Source: Bradyrhizobium oligotrophicum S58 (GTDB lineage Bacteria; Pseudomonadota; Alphaproteobacteria; Rhizobiales; Xanthobacteraceae). Taken from it: a DNA stretch of 64,000 bases. The position numbers and the translations under genes were made by a program. Under the pieces are notes generated by a model. That model was given only the letters and a program-made list of their open reading frames with translations, did no database searches and was not told the origin of the DNA. Shown here piece after piece: positions 33,382-43,496 of the stretch (positions are counted from its first letter, which is position 1; every line of letters starts with the position of its first letter). The stretch is taken from NCBI RefSeq assembly GCF_000344805.1, contig NC_020453.1:1922001-1986000 (forward strand), given 5' to 3'.

Positions 33382-36183
33382 ATGGATGATCTGTTGCGTG
33401 AGTTCCTGACGGAGACCAGCGAGAGCCTGGATACCGTCGACAATCAGTTGGTGCGGTTCGAGCAGGAGCCGAATAACGCCAAGATCCTGGATAACATCTT
33501 CCGCCTGGTACACACGATCAAGGGAACTTGCGGCTTCCTCGGCCTGCCGCGGCTCGAAGCCCTGGCGCACGCCGCCGAAACCCTGATGGGCAAATTCCGC
33601 GACGGCATGCCGGTGACCGGCGAGGCCGTGACCTTGATCCTGACCACCATCGACCGCATCAAGGACATCCTGGGACAGCTCGAGGCCAACGAGGCCGAGC
33701 CCGAAGGCGAGGACCGCGACCTCATCAGCGAGCTCGAGGCGATGGTCGAGCGCGGCATGGCCGCCATGGCCGCCGCCGAGGCCGCGCCACCTCTCGTCCC
33801 GGCTGCGGCAGCACCGGCGGCCGCGCCCGCGATGACGCAGGGCTCACTGATCGACCAGACGCTGGAGCGGCCGCTGCGTCCGGGCGAGGTGTCGCTCGAC
33901 GAATTGGAGCGCGCCTTCCGCGAGACCGCGATCGAGATGGCGCCCGCGCATGAAAAGGCGCCTGAAGCCAAACCTGCTGAGCACAAGCCGGCTGCACCGG
34001 CGCCGATCGCCAAGGCCGAGCCCGCCAAGGCGGAAGCAAAGGCGGAGGCCAAGGCTGAAGCGCCGAAGAAGGCGGCGCGGCCCAAGGCCAATGCCGACGG
34101 CGAGGTGCATGAGAACGACAAGGTCGCCAACCAGTCGATCCGCGTCAATGTCGACACGCTCGAACATCTGATGACGATGGTCTCGGAGCTGGTGCTGACC
34201 CGCAACCAACTGCTCGAGATTGCCCGCCGCAACGAGGACACCGAGTTCAAGGTACCGCTGCAGCGGCTCTCCAACGTCACCGCCGAGCTGCAGGAGGGCG
34301 TCATGAAGACGCGCATGCAGCCGATCGGCAATGCCTGGCAGAAGCTGCCGCGCATCGTCCGCGACCTCGCGACCGAACTCGGCAAGCAGATCGAGCTCGA
34401 GATGCACGGCGCCGACACCGAGCTCGACCGCCAGGTGCTCGACCTGATCAAGGATCCGCTCACCCACATGGTGCGCAACTCCGCCGATCACGGCCTGGAG
34501 ACGATGGCCGAGCGCGCCGCCGCCAACAAGCCGGACCAGGGCACGATCCGCCTCTCCGCCTATCATGAAGGCGGCCACATCATCATCTGCATCGCCGACA
34601 ACGGCCGCGGCCTCAACACCGAGCGCATCAAGGCCAAGGCGGTCGCGAACGGTCTCGTCACCGAGGCCGAGCTCGAGAAGATGACGGAAGCGCAGATCCA
34701 CAAGTTCATCTTCGAGCCGGGCTTCTCGACGGCGGCCGCCGTCACCTCGGTCTCCGGCCGCGGCGTCGGCATGGACGTGGTGCGCACCAACATCGACCAG
34801 ATCGGCGGCACCATCGACGTCAAGTCGGTGGCCGGCGAGGGCACCTCGGTCACCATCAAGATCCCGCTGACGCTCGCCATCGTCTCGGCGCTGATCGTCG
34901 AAGCCGGTGGCGACCGCTTCGCGATCCCGCAGCTGTCCGTGGTCGAACTGGTGCGCGCGCGCGCCAATTCCGAGCACCGCATCGAGCGCATCAAGGACAC
35001 GGCCGTGCTGCGCCTGCGCAACAAGCTGCTGCCGCTGATGCATCTGAAGAAGCTGCTGAAGATCGATGACGGCTCGTCGACCGATCCGGAGAACGGCTTC
35101 ATCGTGGTGACGCAGGTCGGCAGCCAGACCTTCGGCATCGTGGTCGACAGCGTGTTCCACACCGAGGAAATCGTCGTCAAGCCGATGTCGACCAAGCTGC
35201 GGCACATCGACATGTTCTCGGGCAACACCATCCTCGGCGACGGCGCCGTCATCATGATCATCGATCCGAACGGCATCGCGAAAGCGCTCGGCGCATCCGG
35301 TTCGGCTTCGCAGGCTGTCGCCGACGAGCATGCCGCGCATCACATCATCGGCGGCGAGCAGCTCACCTCGCTGCTGGTGTTCCGCGCCGGCACGGCGCAG
35401 CCCAAGGCGGTGCCGCTGGCGCTGGTCACGCGCCTGGAAGAGATCGCGGCCGACAAGATCGAGATCTCCAACGGCCGCTACATGGTGCAGTATCGCGATC
35501 AGCTGATGCCGCTGGTGCAGATGGAAGGCGTGTCGGTACAGACCACCGGCTCGCAGCCGATCCTGGTGTTCGCCGACGAGACCCGCGCGATGGGCCTCGT
35601 GGTCGACGAGATCATCGACATCGTCGAGGAGCGGCTCAACATCCAGGTCTCCGGCGCCCGCGACGGCATCCTCGGCTCGGCGGTGATCAAGGGCCAGGCG
35701 ACGGAAGTGATCGACGTCGGCCACTTCCTGCCGATGGCGTTCGCCGACTGGTTCATCCGCAAGGAGATGCACACCGACTCGCAGACGCAGTCGGTGCTGC
35801 TGGTCGACGACTCGCCGTTCTTCCGCAACATGCTGGCACCGGTGCTGAAGTCGGCCGGCTACAAGGTGCGCACGGCGGCCTCGGCGATCGAGGGCCTGGC
35901 CACGCTGCGCTCCGGGCACACCTTCGACATCGTGGTCACCGACATCGAGATGCCGGAAATGAACGGCTTCGAGTTTGCCGAGGCGATCCGCTCCGACCAG
36001 AACCTGCATGAGCTGCCGGTCATCGCCGTGTCGTCGCTGGTGTCGCCGGCGGCGATCGAGCGCGGCCGCCAGGCCGGGCTCTACGACTACATCGCCAAGT
36101 TCGACCGGCCCGGCCTGATCGCGGCGCTGAAGGAACAGATCGAGGAACGGGCGCGCGCCGACGCCAACCGGCGGGCCGCGTGA
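33382..36183 (+). CDS. cheA: Chemotaxis histidine kinase CheA with two CheW domains and C-terminal receiver
   Basis: A 933-residue hybrid kinase. Domains in order: HPt (1-105, His44 in LVHTIKGTCGFLG), Ala/Lys/Pro-rich linker (about 140-245), dimerisation helices (about 250-330), HATPase (about 335-520, HMVRNSADHGLE and SGRGVGMDVV), two tandem CheW-like domains (about 525-655 and 665-795), and a receiver (about 805-925, acceptor Asp in TDIEMPEMNG). Classic CheA has one CheW and no receiver. Start at the ATG at 33382. First gene of a cheA-W-Y-B-R operon. Upstream gap holds a GAGTC site. Confidence 0.95.
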   Translation: MDDLLREFLTETSESLDTVDNQLVRFEQEPNNAKILDNIFRLVHTIKGTCGFLGLPRLEALAHAAETLMGKFRDGMPVTGEAVTLILTTIDRIKDILGQLEANEAEPEGEDRDLISELEAMVERGMAAMAAAEAAPPLVPAAAAPAAAPAMTQGSLIDQTLERPLRPGEVSLDELERAFRETAIEMAPAHEKAPEAKPAEHKPAAPAPIAKAEPAKAEAKAEAKAEAPKKAARPKANADGEVHENDKVANQSIRVNVDTLEHLMTMVSELVLTRNQLLEIARRNEDTEFKVPLQRLSNVTAELQEGVMKTRMQPIGNAWQKLPRIVRDLATELGKQIELEMHGADTELDRQVLDLIKDPLTHMVRNSADHGLETMAERAAANKPDQGTIRLSAYHEGGHIIICIADNGRGLNTERIKAKAVANGLVTEAELEKMTEAQIHKFIFEPGFSTAAAVTSVSGRGVGMDVVRTNIDQIGGTIDVKSVAGEGTSVTIKIPLTLAIVSALIVEAGGDRFAIPQLSVVELVRARANSEHRIERIKDTAVLRLRNKLLPLMHLKKLLKIDDGSSTDPENGFIVVTQVGSQTFGIVVDSVFHTEEIVVKPMSTKLRHIDMFSGNTILGDGAVIMIIDPNGIAKALGASGSASQAVADEHAAHHIIGGEQLTSLLVFRAGTAQPKAVPLALVTRLEEIAADKIEISNGRYMVQYRDQLMPLVQMEGVSVQTTGSQPILVFADETRAMGLVVDEIIDIVEERLNIQVSGARDGILGSAVIKGQATEVIDVGHFLPMAFADWFIRKEMHTDSQTQSVLLVDDSPFFRNMLAPVLKSAGYKVRTAASAIEGLATLRSGHTFDIVVTDIEMPEMNGFEFAEAIRSDQNLHELPVIAVSSLVSPAAIERGRQAGLYDYIAKFDRPGLIAALKEQIEERARADANRRAA

Positions 36184-36209
36184 CACCAAGGGGGCAGGAG
36201 TAGCGTGCG

Positions 36210-36680
36210 ATGAGCAGCAAGATCGAAACCACCGACGGCGCGGCCGTCGAATACGTCACCGCGATGATCGGCGGCCAGCTGTTCGGCCTGCCGATCTCGC
36301 GGGTGCAGGACGTGTTCATGCCGGAGCGGCTGACGCGGGTGCCGCTGTCGTCGGCTGAGATCGCCGGCGTTCTGAACCTGCGCGGCCGCATCGTCACCGT
36401 GGTCGACATGCGGGCGCGGCTCGGCCTCGCCCGGGCCGATGACGGCAAGCCGCCGATGGCGGTCGGCGTCGACCTGCGCGGCGAGTCCTATGGTCTCTTG
36501 ATCGACCAGATCGGCGAGGTGCTGCGGCTGCCCGAAGAGAGCCGGGAGGAGAACCCGGTGAACCTCGATCCGCGCATGGCGAAGCTCGCGGGCGGCGTGC
36601 ACCGTCTCGATGGACAGCTGATGGTCATCCTCGATGTCGATCGCGTGCTCGAACTGGCGGCTGACAAGATGGCGGCGTGA
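36210..36680 (+). CDS. cheW: Chemotaxis coupling protein CheW
   Basis: A 156-residue protein, the normal CheW length. It has VEYVTAMIGGQLFGLPISRVQDV (about 11-33) and AGVLNLRGRIVTVVDMRARLG (about 53-73), the paired strand motifs of CheW. It couples chemoreceptors to CheA. It starts 26 nt after cheA. Confidence 0.95.
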   Translation: MSSKIETTDGAAVEYVTAMIGGQLFGLPISRVQDVFMPERLTRVPLSSAEIAGVLNLRGRIVTVVDMRARLGLARADDGKPPMAVGVDLRGESYGLLIDQIGEVLRLPEESREENPVNLDPRMAKLAGGVHRLDGQLMVILDVDRVLELAADKMAA

Positions 36681-36748
36681 GGCCGCAGCATGAGCCCGAC
36701 CATGCGAGACCGCGCGGTCGGAATGGATCCTGATTTCGAGAGGCTGAT

Positions 36749-37114
<366 letters not shown>

Positions 37115-37187
37115 CCTCCGTCAGTCCGGCAAACCCGTGCTCGTCCGGGCTTGCCGCCGCCCTGTGCCTCTGTCCTGTTGGTGAACT

Positions 37188-38369
37188 ATGAGCGTCGCGT
37201 TGGCCAGTTCTTCGATTCCAAGTTCGACCAGACAGGAACCTCTCCGGGTGATGGTCGTGGACGATTCCGTCGTCATCCGCGGCATGATCTCGCGTTGGAT
37301 CGCGTCTGAGCCCGATATGGTGGTGGCGGCCTCGCTGCGGACTGGCCTCGAGGCCGTGAACCAGATCGATCGCGTCAATCCCGACGTCGCCGTGCTCGAC
37401 ATCGAGATGCCCGAACTCGACGGCATCGCGGCGTTGCCGAAGCTGCTCGCCAAGAAGAAGAACCTTGCCGTCATCATGGCCTCCACGCTCACGCGCCGCA
37501 ACGCGGAGATCAGCTTCAAGGCGCTGTCGCTCGGCGCGGCCGACTACATTCCCAAGCCCGAGAGCACGCGCGAGGCGTCGGCTGCCGACAATTTCCACTT
37601 CGACCTGATCCAGAAGATCCGAACGCTTGGCGCCAAGGCGCGCCGCACGGCTCCGGTCCCGCATGCGCCGGCGGCTCCGCATGTTCAGGAGCTGAGGCCT
37701 GCGCCGGCGCTGCGCCCCGCCGTGGCACACGCTCCGACGCCGGCAGTGTCGGCCCAGATCGCGCGCCGCTCCTTCAGCAGTCAGATGCCGAAGGTGTTGC
37801 TGATCGGATCGTCGACCGGAGGCCCGCAGGCGCTGATGTCGGTGGTCACCGAACTCGGCCCGGTCATCGACCGCTTTCCGGTGCTGATCACCCAGCACAT
37901 GCCGCCGACCTTCACCACGATCCTGGCCGAGCATCTTGCACGCTCGAGCCGCCGGCCCGCCCACGAGGCCATCGATGGCGAGGTCGTCAAGCCGGGCCAG
38001 ATCTATCTCGCGCCGGGTGGACGCCACATGCGCGTCGCACGTCATGGCGCCGAGGTCGTGATCGCGCTCGACAATGGTCCGCCGGTCAATTTCTGCAAGC
38101 CGGCCGTCGATCCTTTGTTCACGTCCGCCGTCGACGTCTGGCAGGGCAGCACGCTGGCCGTGATTCTGACCGGCATGGGCTCCGACGGCATGCGCGGCGG
38201 CAAGGACATCGTGGCGGCGGGCGGCAGCGTGATCGCGCAGGACGAGGCGACGAGCGTGGTCTGGGGCATGCCTGGCGCGGCCGCCAACGCCGGAATCTGC
38301 GCGGCTATCCTTCCGTTGAATCAGATTGCACCGAAGCTGGTCCGTCTGTTTGCAGGAGACCGCTCGTGA
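37188..38369 (+). CDS. cheB: Chemoreceptor glutamate methylesterase CheB
   Basis: A 393-residue protein with an N-terminal receiver (about 18-140, acceptor Asp in [11 protein letters not shown]) and a Pro/Ala/His-rich linker. The C-terminal methylesterase (about 205-390) has catalytic triad motifs: Ser in [10 protein letters not shown], His in LITQHMP, and Asp in TGMGSDG. It demethylates or deamidates chemoreceptors after phosphorylation by CheA. Its stop overlaps the GTG of cheR. Confidence 0.95.
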   Translation: MSVALASSSIPSSTRQEPLRVMVVDDSVVIRGMISRWIASEPDMVVAASLRTGLEAVNQIDRVNPDVAVLDIEMPELDGIAALPKLLAKKKNLAVIMASTLTRRNAEISFKALSLGAADYIPKPESTREASAADNFHFDLIQKIRTLGAKARRTAPVPHAPAAPHVQELRPAPALRPAVAHAPTPAVSAQIARRSFSSQMPKVLLIGSSTGGPQALMSVVTELGPVIDRFPVLITQHMPPTFTTILAEHLARSSRRPAHEAIDGEVVKPGQIYLAPGGRHMRVARHGAEVVIALDNGPPVNFCKPAVDPLFTSAVDVWQGSTLAVILTGMGSDGMRGGKDIVAAGGSVIAQDEATSVVWGMPGAAANAGICAAILPLNQIAPKLVRLFAGDRS

Positions 38370-39235
38370 CCCCTCTGGACTATGAGTTCCTGCGTAAGGT
38401 CCTGAAGGATCGTTCCGGTCTCGACCTGTCGGCGGACAAGCAATATCTGGTGGAGAGTCGGCTGCTGCCGCTGGCGCGCAGGACCAACCTGTCGGGCATC
38501 CCCGAACTGGTCCAGAAGATGAGGAGCGGCGGCGAGCAGCTCACGGGACAGGTGGTCGAAGCCATGACCACCAACGAGACGTTCTTCTTCCGCGACAAGA
38601 TTCCATTCGATCATCTGCGCGATGGCATCCTGCCGGCGCTGATCCAGTCGCGGGCAAACCGCCGCACCCTGCGCATCTGGTCAGCCGCCTGCTCGACAGG
38701 CCAGGAGCCCTATTCGATCGCGATGTGCCTGCGTGAATATGGCCCGGCTCTGGCTGGCTGGCGGATCGAGATCGTCGCGACCGATCTCTCCCAGGAGGTG
38801 CTGGAGAAGTCGAAGGCCGGGCTCTACAGCCAGTTCGAGGTCCAGCGCGGGCTGCCGATCCAGCTGCTCGTCAAGTATTTCAACCAGCTCGGTGAGCTCT
38901 GGCAGCTCAGCGCCGACATCCGCGGCATGGTCCAGCATCGCCAGCTCAACCTGCTGCAGGACTTCTCGCATCTCGGCAAGTTCGACGTGATCTTCTGCCG
39001 CAACGTGCTGATCTATTTCGATCAGGAGACCAAGGCGTCGATCTTCGAGCGTCTTGCCAAGGTGATGGAGCCGGATGGGACCTTGCTGCTGGGGGCGGCG
39101 GAGTCGGTCGTCGGCATCACCGATGCCTTCAAGCCCAACCAGGAGCGGCGGGGTCTGTACCAGATCAATCCGGTCCGCAGCCCGCGCGGCGGCGCCGCGC
39201 TGCTTCCTGGCCTGAAGGTGGTCGCGGCGCGCTGA
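38366..39235 (+). CDS. cheR: Chemoreceptor methyltransferase CheR
   Basis: A 289-residue SAM-dependent methyltransferase. The N-terminal helical domain is at 1-75 ([18 protein letters not shown]). The catalytic domain follows, with [10 protein letters not shown], the SAM-binding [17 protein letters not shown] and [10 protein letters not shown]. It methylates receptor glutamates opposite CheB. GTG start overlaps the cheB stop (GTGA). No chemoreceptor gene is in the window. Confidence 0.95.
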   Translation: MTPLDYEFLRKVLKDRSGLDLSADKQYLVESRLLPLARRTNLSGIPELVQKMRSGGEQLTGQVVEAMTTNETFFFRDKIPFDHLRDGILPALIQSRANRRTLRIWSAACSTGQEPYSIAMCLREYGPALAGWRIEIVATDLSQEVLEKSKAGLYSQFEVQRGLPIQLLVKYFNQLGELWQLSADIRGMVQHRQLNLLQDFSHLGKFDVIFCRNVLIYFDQETKASIFERLAKVMEPDGTLLLGAAESVVGITDAFKPNQERRGLYQINPVRSPRGGAALLPGLKVVAAR

Positions 39236-39463
39236 TCGCGCGCCGTTCGCAAGGACCATCCCGATTCCTGGGCCGGGGCTTTTTTCCCAAGCCAAAGCTT
39301 TCGCCCTCAGACTCCTGGCGCCGCTGGTCGACGCTGGCCGGCCGTCGGCGGATCATTCGCAAACGCAAATCTTTTTCCCGAACCTGGAACCTTTTTCGTT
39401 CTGGCGCGTCGATTCACGCCTTGGTGTGGCCGAAGCGTGTTGCCGTGTTGGCAGGGGGAATGG

Positions 39464-41218
39464 ATGAAAACGAGCGTGCGTCCTCGGATAGTGACGCGGG
39501 ATCTGCCTGTCATCGCGAAATCCCCGACCGGGATCGACGGTCTCGACGAGGTCACCTTCGGCGGCCTGCCGCAGGGGCGGCCGACGCTGCTGTGCGGCGC
39601 CGCCGGCTGCGGCAAGACCCTGTTCGCCATGACATTTCTCTACAACGGCGCGGTTGCCTATGACGAGCCGGGCGTGTTCATCGCGTTCGAGGAGCAGCCC
39701 GAGGACCTGATCAAGAATGTCGGGTCGCTCAGCTACGACATCGAGAGGCTGATCGAGCAGAAGAAGATCGTCGTCGACCACATCCATCTCGATCGCAACG
39801 AGATCGAGGAGGCCGGCGACTACGATCTCGACGGACTGTTCATCCGCATCGGCTTTGCAATCGACGCGATCGGCGCCAAGCGCGTCGTGATCGATACGAT
39901 CGAGACGCTGTTTGGCGGTCTCGACAACCAGGCCGTGCTGCGCTCCGAGCTGCGCCGCCTGTTCGAATGGCTGAAGAGCAAGGGCGTCACGGCGATCATC
40001 ACCGGCGAGCGCGGCGACGGCACGCTGACCCGCTACGGCCTCGAAGAATACGTCGCCGACTGCGTCATCCTGCTCGACAATCGCGTCCACGACCAGCTGT
40101 CGACGCGGCGGCTGCGCGTCGTGAAGTATCGCGGCACCGCGCACGGCACCAACGAATATCCCTTCATCATCGACCAGGAAGGCATCACCGTGATGCCGAT
40201 CACCTCGTCGGGTCTGTCGCATGACGCGTGGACGGAGCGGGTGTCGACCGGCATTGCCGATCTCGACGAGATGCTGGAGGGCAACGGCTACTACAAAGGG
40301 TCGAGCATTCTGATCTCCGGCATGGCCGGGGCGGGCAAATCGACGGTGTCGGCGCATTTTGCCAACTCGATCTGCAGTTCGGGGCAGCGCTGCATCTATT
40401 TCGCGATGGAAGAGTCGCCGCAGCAGATCGTACGCAACATGAAGTCGGTCGGTCTGGATTTGCAGCAATGGGTCGATCGCGGCCTGCTGCGGTTCTCGGC
40501 GCGGCGACCCAATCTGTACGGGCTGGAGACGCATCTCGCTGCGATGCATCGCGAGGTCAAGGAATTCGACCCCGCTGCGGTCGTGGTCGACCCGATCTCG
40601 GCGCTGATGGGCGCAGGGGTTGCCGGCGACGTGCATTCGATGACGCTGCGCCTCATCGATTTCCTGAAGGCGCGCGGCGTGACGGCGCTGTTCACCAATC
40701 TCGGCGCCGGCAATGCCGATACGGCCACCACCGAGATGCATATCTCCTCGCTCACCGACACCTGGCTGCTGCTCTACAATCGCGAGAGCAATGGCGAACA
40801 TAATCGCCAGCTCTATCTGTTGAAGTCGCGCGGCATGGCGCATTCCAACCAGGTGCGTGAGTTCCTCATGAGCGCCAACGGGATCTCGCTGCGCGAGGTC
40901 TATGTCGGTCCGGACGGCGTGCTCACGGGATCGGCGCGGGTGGCGCAAGAGGCGAGAGATCGGGTCGATGGCCTGCTTCGTACCCAGGACATGGAGCGGC
41001 GCACGCGCGAGAACGAACGCCGCCGCCGCGACCTCGCGGCCCAGATCGAAGCGCTCAAGGCTCAGCTGGCCAACGAGGAGAGCGAGATGGATCTTGTCAA
41101 CCTGGAAGGCGCTGCCCGCGAGGATCAGCGCACAGCCGCTCGCAACGCGCAGGTCGAAAGCCGTTCGGTCAGGCACGGGCCGAGCTCTACAGTCAACCCG
41201 TCGGGATCCAGCAAATGA
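39464..41218 (+). CDS. kaiC: KaiC-like circadian-clock-type ATPase
   Basis: A 584-residue double RecA-like ATPase. CI has Walker A GAAGCGKT (45-52) and the catalytic Glu pair in [11 protein letters not shown] has Walker [10 protein letters not shown] (286-294) and the Glu pair in FAMEESPQ. The CII loop reads HISSLTDT, so the Ser-Thr autophosphorylation pair of cyanobacterial KaiC appears as Ser-Ser. A helical charged tail follows (about 505-584). Start at the ATG with AGGGGGA just upstream. It follows the chemotaxis operon by about 230 bp and overlaps kaiB. Members outside cyanobacteria act in timing or stress adaptation, without KaiA. Confidence 0.92.
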   Translation: MKTSVRPRIVTRDLPVIAKSPTGIDGLDEVTFGGLPQGRPTLLCGAAGCGKTLFAMTFLYNGAVAYDEPGVFIAFEEQPEDLIKNVGSLSYDIERLIEQKKIVVDHIHLDRNEIEEAGDYDLDGLFIRIGFAIDAIGAKRVVIDTIETLFGGLDNQAVLRSELRRLFEWLKSKGVTAIITGERGDGTLTRYGLEEYVADCVILLDNRVHDQLSTRRLRVVKYRGTAHGTNEYPFIIDQEGITVMPITSSGLSHDAWTERVSTGIADLDEMLEGNGYYKGSSILISGMAGAGKSTVSAHFANSICSSGQRCIYFAMEESPQQIVRNMKSVGLDLQQWVDRGLLRFSARRPNLYGLETHLAAMHREVKEFDPAAVVVDPISALMGAGVAGDVHSMTLRLIDFLKARGVTALFTNLGAGNADTATTEMHISSLTDTWLLLYNRESNGEHNRQLYLLKSRGMAHSNQVREFLMSANGISLREVYVGPDGVLTGSARVAQEARDRVDGLLRTQDMERRTRENERRRRDLAAQIEALKAQLANEESEMDLVNLEGAAREDQRTAARNAQVESRSVRHGPSSTVNPSGSSK

Positions 41219-41511
41219 TGCCCGCCCCGATGGAACAGGATGGCTACAATCTCCGGCTCTATGTGGCTGGCCAGACGCCGAAATCACTGGCGGCTCTCGC
41301 CAACCTCAAGAAGCTCTGCGAGACGCATCTGCCGGGTCGCTATACGATCGAGGTGATCGACCTGATGAAGGATCCGGCACTCGCGCAGCGTGATCAGATC
41401 GTCGCGATACCGACCCTGATCCGTCAACTCCCCGAACCCCTCAAGCGAATCATCGGCGATCTCTCCAACGCGGAGAAGGTGCTGGTTGGTCTGGACATCG
41501 CACCGAGCTGA
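41215..41511 (+). CDS. kaiB: KaiB-like protein
   Basis: A 98-residue thioredoxin-like protein. Family features: [21 protein letters not shown] (about 11-31), the pattern [15 protein letters not shown] (about 43-57), and [14 protein letters not shown] with the conserved Pro. KaiB binds KaiC and resets its phosphorylation state. It starts within the kaiC 3' end (ATGA overlap), indicating coupled translation; kaiA is absent. Confidence 0.93.
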   Translation: MMPAPMEQDGYNLRLYVAGQTPKSLAALANLKKLCETHLPGRYTIEVIDLMKDPALAQRDQIVAIPTLIRQLPEPLKRIIGDLSNAEKVLVGLDIAPS

Positions 41512-41522
41512 ACGGAGGACGC

Positions 41523-43007
41523 GTGACTTCAAGAGACGCGCAGCAGGCCGAGCTCCGTAACGAAGCCCAGGAGACAGTCGAGGCCATTCACCGCGGCAAT
41601 GTCGATGCCGTGGTGGTCCAAGGCCCGATGGGGCCCCAGGTCATCATGCTGCAGGGCGCGGACGCGCCCTATCATGTCCTGGTCGAACGGATGAGTGACG
41701 GTGCCCTGACGCTCGATGCTGATGGCAGCATCGTCTACGTCAACTCCCGGCTCTGTGCGCTCACCGGCCTCGGCGCCGGGGAGCTCGTGGGACGCAGCTT
41801 CGCTTCGCTGTTCGCGGGACCCGTGCCGCAGCAACGGGCCGACGACGCCGCGAGCGACGCGCAGCTCCGCTGCAACGAGGGCGGCGATCTGCCGGTCTCG
41901 GTCTGGATGCGGCAGATGGTGATGGGCGGCGTCGTGGCCACGCTCGTGACGTTGACCGACATGTCGATCCAGCGCCGGGCCGAAGAGGTCGCCAATGCCG
42001 AGCGTTTCGCGCGCTCGATCCTGGAGCAGGCGACCGATGCGGTCGTCGTTCTGGCGCTCGACGGCCGGATCACTCATGCGAGCTGGGTCGCCGAGCAGTT
42101 CGCGGGGCGATCCCCTGTCGGACAATTGTTTTCGGAGGCCTTCGCGCTCGACGCCGAGAGCGCCAGCCAGCAGAGCACCTTGACGCGCTTCTCGCGGGAA
42201 AGTCTCGATCAGGCGCTGGCGACCAAGCCGTTTCATGGCGTCGAGGTGCGGTTGCGCAACCAGGAGATCGCCGGGCGGTCGTTCCTGCTGTCAGGCGGGC
42301 CGCTGGTGAACGATGCCAAGGAAACGGTCGGATCCATCGTCACACTGACCGACATCACCGATCGCAAGCGCGCCGAAGAACAGCAGACGATGCTGGTCGC
42401 CGAGCTCAATCACCGCGTCAAGAACATCCTGGCCATCGTGCAATCCGTGGCCGGCCAGACGCTGCGGACCTCGCCCTCGCTGCAGGCCTTCAACAAGGCG
42501 TTTTCCGGCCGCATCCAGGCGGTTTCGATCGCGCACGACATCCTGACCCAGACACGATGGATCGGCATCGGGTTCAACGAGCTGCTCACCACCGTACTGG
42601 CGGCCTATGGCGTTGGGGAGGGCCGCATCGTCATCGACGGCCCGCCGGTCCTGCTGGAGGCGCGGCTGGTGCTGCCGCTCTCGATGGTGCTGCATGAGCT
42701 CGCGACCAACGCGTCGAAATATGGTGCGCTGTCTGTGCCGTTCGGTGAAGTCACGATTTCCTGGCGGCTGAGCGACGATCGCCGCAGGCTGGTGCTGGTC
42801 TGGCTGGAGCGCGGCGGGCCTGTGATCGAAGGCGGCGGATCTCGTGGCTTCGGCACCAAGCTGATCGATCGCGTCGTGCGCTTCGACCTCGATGGGGAGG
42901 CCGTCCTGGACTTCGAACCCGCTGGAATCCGCGTCAAGCTGACGTTTGCGCTGACGGCAGAGACGACGCCAGAACATCTGCCCGCGTCGGCCGTGCAGCC
43001 GGACTAA
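41523..43007 (+). CDS. PAS-containing HWE-family sensor histidine kinase
   Basis: A 494-residue soluble kinase from a GTG with GGAGGA RBS. PAS domains lie at about 45-160 (DGALTLDADGSIVYVNSRLC) and about 160-285. The kinase core begins with His297 in ELNHRVKNILAIVQS, has LHELATNASKYGAL (N box), and WLERGGP as the HWE signature. HWE kinases often feed single-domain or PhyR-type regulators, as in the alphaproteobacterial general stress response. It lies 11 nt after kaiB, so it probably reads out KaiBC, and is convergent with a receiver gene. Confidence 0.9.
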   Translation: MTSRDAQQAELRNEAQETVEAIHRGNVDAVVVQGPMGPQVIMLQGADAPYHVLVERMSDGALTLDADGSIVYVNSRLCALTGLGAGELVGRSFASLFAGPVPQQRADDAASDAQLRCNEGGDLPVSVWMRQMVMGGVVATLVTLTDMSIQRRAEEVANAERFARSILEQATDAVVVLALDGRITHASWVAEQFAGRSPVGQLFSEAFALDAESASQQSTLTRFSRESLDQALATKPFHGVEVRLRNQEIAGRSFLLSGGPLVNDAKETVGSIVTLTDITDRKRAEEQQTMLVAELNHRVKNILAIVQSVAGQTLRTSPSLQAFNKAFSGRIQAVSIAHDILTQTRWIGIGFNELLTTVLAAYGVGEGRIVIDGPPVLLEARLVLPLSMVLHELATNASKYGALSVPFGEVTISWRLSDDRRRLVLVWLERGGPVIEGGGSRGFGTKLIDRVVRFDLDGEAVLDFEPAGIRVKLTFALTAETTPEHLPASAVQPD

Positions 43008-43011
43008 TTCT

Positions 43012-43392
43012 TCATCGCGGCAGAAACGTGCTTTCGCACATCGCGCGCAATGCGTGCTCGTCGAGTGGTTTGGCCAGCCGCGGCAGGCTCCGGAACTCCG
43101 GCGGGAACAGGGTCGCATCGTCATAGCCGGAGGTGATGACGATCTTCAGATCGAGTGCGATGAGCTGCCGCAGGATCGCGAAGATCTGCTCGCCGCGCAG
43201 ATTGACGTCGAGCAGCGCGCCGTCGAGGTTGCCACGCTCCGCCTCGCGCAACACCTCTGCCACGCGCGACACCGGCCCGATCACCTCGCAACCGAAGCCC
43301 TGCAGCACCGTCTCGAGCTCAAGCGCGATCAGCCCCTCGTCTTCGGCGACCAGGATCCGCAAGCCTTCGAGCTGAGTGGTGTCTGCCGCCAT
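43012..43392 (-). CDS. Single-domain response regulator
   Basis: A 126-residue receiver: acidic pair in VAEDEGLI, acceptor Asp in ALLDVNLRGE, Ser in ITSGYDD and Lys in RLAKPLDE. The pattern GLIALELETVL and the stop 4 bp from the end of the HWE kinase suggest it is the cognate partner in an HWE-kinase system. No output domain. Confidence 0.9.
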   Translation of the reverse strand: MAADTTQLEGLRILVAEDEGLIALELETVLQGFGCEVIGPVSRVAEVLREAERGNLDGALLDVNLRGEQIFAILRQLIALDLKIVITSGYDDATLFPPEFRSLPRLAKPLDEHALRAMCESTFLPR

Positions 43393-43496
43393 GCCCCATA
43401 TCCGGTCGCCGCCGCGTCCAGGAGTTCCGTCCTCTCGTTCTATCTAACCATCCCGGGCGGCGTGTCGAGCCGTTTTCGATCCGGCTCGTTAACAAG

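Noticed and set aside
33844..36189. 781-codon minus-strand frame opposite cheA
   Set aside because: Arg/His/Asp-rich antisense frame typical of GC-rich DNA; cheA on the plus strand is unambiguous.
39236..39463. Terminator after cheR (GGGCTTTTTT near 39277-39286)
   Set aside because: A T-run follows GC-rich sequence, but no pairing stem of useful length was found.
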